Below, one piece after another: positions 10,979 to 11,738 of a DNA stretch of 11,738 bases. The position numbers were made by a program, and so were the translations under genes. The stretch comes from JANYIP01 sp031394045. GTDB lineage: Bacteria; Actinomycetota; Actinomycetes; Prado026. The notes below the pieces were generated by a model that was given only the letters and a program-made list of their open reading frames with translations, searched no databases and was not told where the DNA came from. Numbering within the stretch: position 1 is the stretch's first letter; every line of letters begins with the position of its first letter. The stretch lies in NCBI GenBank assembly GCA_031394045.1, contig JANMWN010000294.1, positions 1 through 11,738 of the forward strand, read 5' to 3'.

Positions 10979-11008
10979 GAGCGCAAGTGAGTTGAGTCTT
11001 GTGCGCTC
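10979..11008. repeat. Second dyad overlapping the HspR operator
   Basis: GAGCGCAAG (10979-10987) is the reverse complement of the outer parts of CTTGTGCGCTC (10998-11008), apart from two extra bases (TG) in that arm. The centre is the 10-nt TGAGTTGAGT. The dyad shares most of its right arm with the operator at 10991-11011, so the two symmetries are mutually offset. It could be a second protein site or, if transcription starts upstream of 11003, a 5' hairpin. Confidence 0.5.
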
Positions 11009-11011
11009 AAC
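10991..11011. promoter_or_regulatory. HAIR-like HspR operator of the dnaK operon
   Basis: The plus strand reads GTTGAGT, then 7 nt, then GCTCAAC. The HAIR consensus is CTTGAGT-N7-ACTCAAG. Geometry is exact (7-7-7), the TTGAG/CTCAA cores are intact, and a few edge bases differ. It starts within the -10 hexamer of the predicted dnaK promoter and covers the expected transcription start, a proper place for repression. The encoded HspR is the evident ligand. Confidence 0.83.
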
Positions 11012-11038
11012 TATGCTGCGCACTCCTCGAAAGCGCAA
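11010..11038 (-). promoter_or_regulatory. Predicted dnaK operon promoter
   Basis: On the minus strand TTGCGC (11038..11033) and CATAGT (11015..11010) are separated by 17 nt, fitting a primary sigma-factor promoter. The predicted transcription start near 11003 gives a leader of about 120 nt. The -10 element abuts and slightly overlaps the HAIR-like operator. Confidence 0.6.
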
Positions 11039-11046
11039 CTCGGGCC

Positions 11047-11067
11047 GTACCCACATCACCCGGGTAC
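11047..11067. repeat. 21-bp inverted repeat upstream of the Fe-S membrane gene
   Basis: GTACCC (11047-11052) and GGGTAC (11062-11067) are perfect inverted arms with a 9-nt centre, ending 69 bp before the GTG at 11137. The size suits a dimeric regulator site. It lies upstream of both divergent genes, just outside the dnaK -35 element, so it could act on either. The binding protein is unknown. Confidence 0.45.
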
Positions 11068-11126
11068 CCACCCGCGCTGCTGCGGGTCCGGGGCTGGCGC
11101 TACGCTGCGGCGGGTCGGCACTCACC

Positions 11127-11131
11127 GGAGG
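11127..11131 (+). promoter_or_regulatory. Ribosome binding site fixing a GTG start
   Basis: GGAGG lies 5 nt before the GTG at 11137, the best start signal for the membrane gene at the right edge. Confidence 0.75.
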
Positions 11132-11136
11132 TCTCT

Positions 11137-11738
11137 GTGGCGGTACGCCTCACGCTCGGCCTGCTGTTCACCGTCGCCGCCGCCGCCATCGCGGGTCGTC
11201 GACTGCTCGAGCTCTACCGCATCGCCCGCCTCGGCCAACCGGTCGGCGGGCGTACGCGCGACCCGCGGGCCTCGGTCCAGGCCGAGGCGGTCGAGGTCCT
11301 GGGCCAGCGCAAGCTGCTCAAGTGGTCGATCCCCGGGGCGGCGCACTTCTTCACCTTCTGGGGCTTCCTGGTCCTGTCGCTGACGATCATCGAGGCGTAC
11401 GGCGCGCTACTGTGGCGCGACTTCCACATCCCGCTGATCGGCACCTGGCCCGTCCTCGGCTTCCTCGAGGACTTCTTCGCGGTCGCGGTGCTCGTCGCCC
11501 TGGTCGTGTTCACGGTGATCCGGGTCAAGAACAACCCGAAGACCGAGGGCCGGCGGTCCCGGTTCTTCGGGTCGCACACCGGCGCGGCCTGGCTGGTCCT
11601 GTTCATGATCTTCAACGTGATCTGGACCCTGCTGCTCTATCGCGGTGCCCAGATCCGGACCGGCTACTTCCCTTACAAGTCGGGGGCGTTCGCCTCGCAG
11701 TGGGTGGCCGACCTGCTCGGCGACACCAGCAGCGAGGC
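11137..11738 (+). CDS. (Fe-S)-binding membrane oxidoreductase, N-terminal part (Rv0338c-like)
   Basis: About 200 codons are visible before the window ends. The product begins with a hydrophobic helix (about 5-22), then a cytosolic loop, then three more membrane helices (about 68-92, 106-129, 150-169). This resembles the NarI-type cytochrome b domain at the N-terminus of large actinobacterial (Fe-S)-binding proteins such as Rv0338c. There it is followed by ferredoxin-like clusters and heterodisulfide-reductase-type CCG domains. His70 (AHFFTFWGF) and His147 (GSHTGAAW) are candidate haem ligands near membrane faces. Start GTG 11137 has GGAGG 5 nt upstream. Its role is probably electron transfer with the quinone pool, but substrate and partners are not known. 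The iron-sulfur part is outside the window, so the family call rests on the membrane domain only. Confidence 0.82.
   Translation, partial: MAVRLTLGLLFTVAAAAIAGRRLLELYRIARLGQPVGGRTRDPRASVQAEAVEVLGQRKLLKWSIPGAAHFFTFWGFLVLSLTIIEAYGALLWRDFHIPLIGTWPVLGFLEDFFAVAVLVALVVFTVIRVKNNPKTEGRRSRFFGSHTGAAWLVLFMIFNVIWTLLLYRGAQIRTGYFPYKSGAFASQWVADLLGDTSSE

Noticed and set aside
11078..11106. TACGCT at 11101-11106 as -10 for the Fe-S membrane gene
   Set aside because: The position suits a short leader, but the -35 region reads TGCTGC. Such matches are expected by chance in this sequence.
10889..11346. Short minus-strand frames upstream of dnaK (10889-11125 and 11122-11346)
   Set aside because: They run through the repeats and promoter or lie antisense to the membrane gene, and show no ribosome sites or recognisable domains.

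Overview
The window is GC-rich DNA with high-GC codon usage, GTG and TTG starts, and the gene order dnaK-grpE-dnaJ-hspR under a HspR-type operator. This points to an actinobacterium. The frequent CGTAC words and the set of neighbours would suit Propionibacteriales (Nocardioides-like), but that finer placement is only an impression. Every base outside genes lies in gaps of about 250 bp or less, and nothing mobile, no CRISPR array and no rRNA or tRNA gene was seen.

Right part, minus strand (6833-11040): a heat-shock operon reads leftward from a promoter and HAIR-like operator near 10991-11038. It runs dnaK (Hsp70), grpE (nucleotide exchange factor), dnaJ (Hsp40) and hspR (MerR-type repressor that, in its family, uses DnaK as co-repressor). 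Two of the three junctions are 4-bp GTGA stop/start overlaps. The dnaK leader holds six 10-bp repeats that leave a 53-nt stretch of the mRNA with no G. The repeats share a TGAGT/ACTCA core with the operator.

Middle, plus strand (2906-6788): a DEAD-box RNA helicase with a basic low-complexity tail is followed by two GC-rich hairpins. Then comes a likely operon of a P450-type single-cluster ferredoxin, an AIF/BphA4-like FAD-dependent ferredoxin reductase, and a PrmC-related methyltransferase carrying NAPY instead of NPPY. This operon converges on hspR across 44 bp. No cytochrome P450 is visible.

Left part, minus strand (106-2682): clpB, the full-length Hsp100 disaggregase, is divergent from the helicase gene. 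ClpB, DnaK, DnaJ and GrpE form one disaggregation and refolding system, but no canonical HAIR was found upstream of clpB. The clpB/helicase gap holds a cluster of TGGGTC/GACCCA half-sites instead. The start of a further minus-strand gene may lie at the left edge.

Right edge, plus strand (11137 to the end): the N-terminal membrane part of a large (Fe-S)-binding oxidoreductase of the actinobacterial Rv0338c type, divergent from dnaK and cut by the window end.

Most of the window is a conserved actinobacterial chaperone locus. The unexpected material is in the gaps: the dnaK leader repeat array with overlapping dyads, the alternative pairing cluster before the helicase, and a 21-bp inverted repeat before the Fe-S membrane gene.
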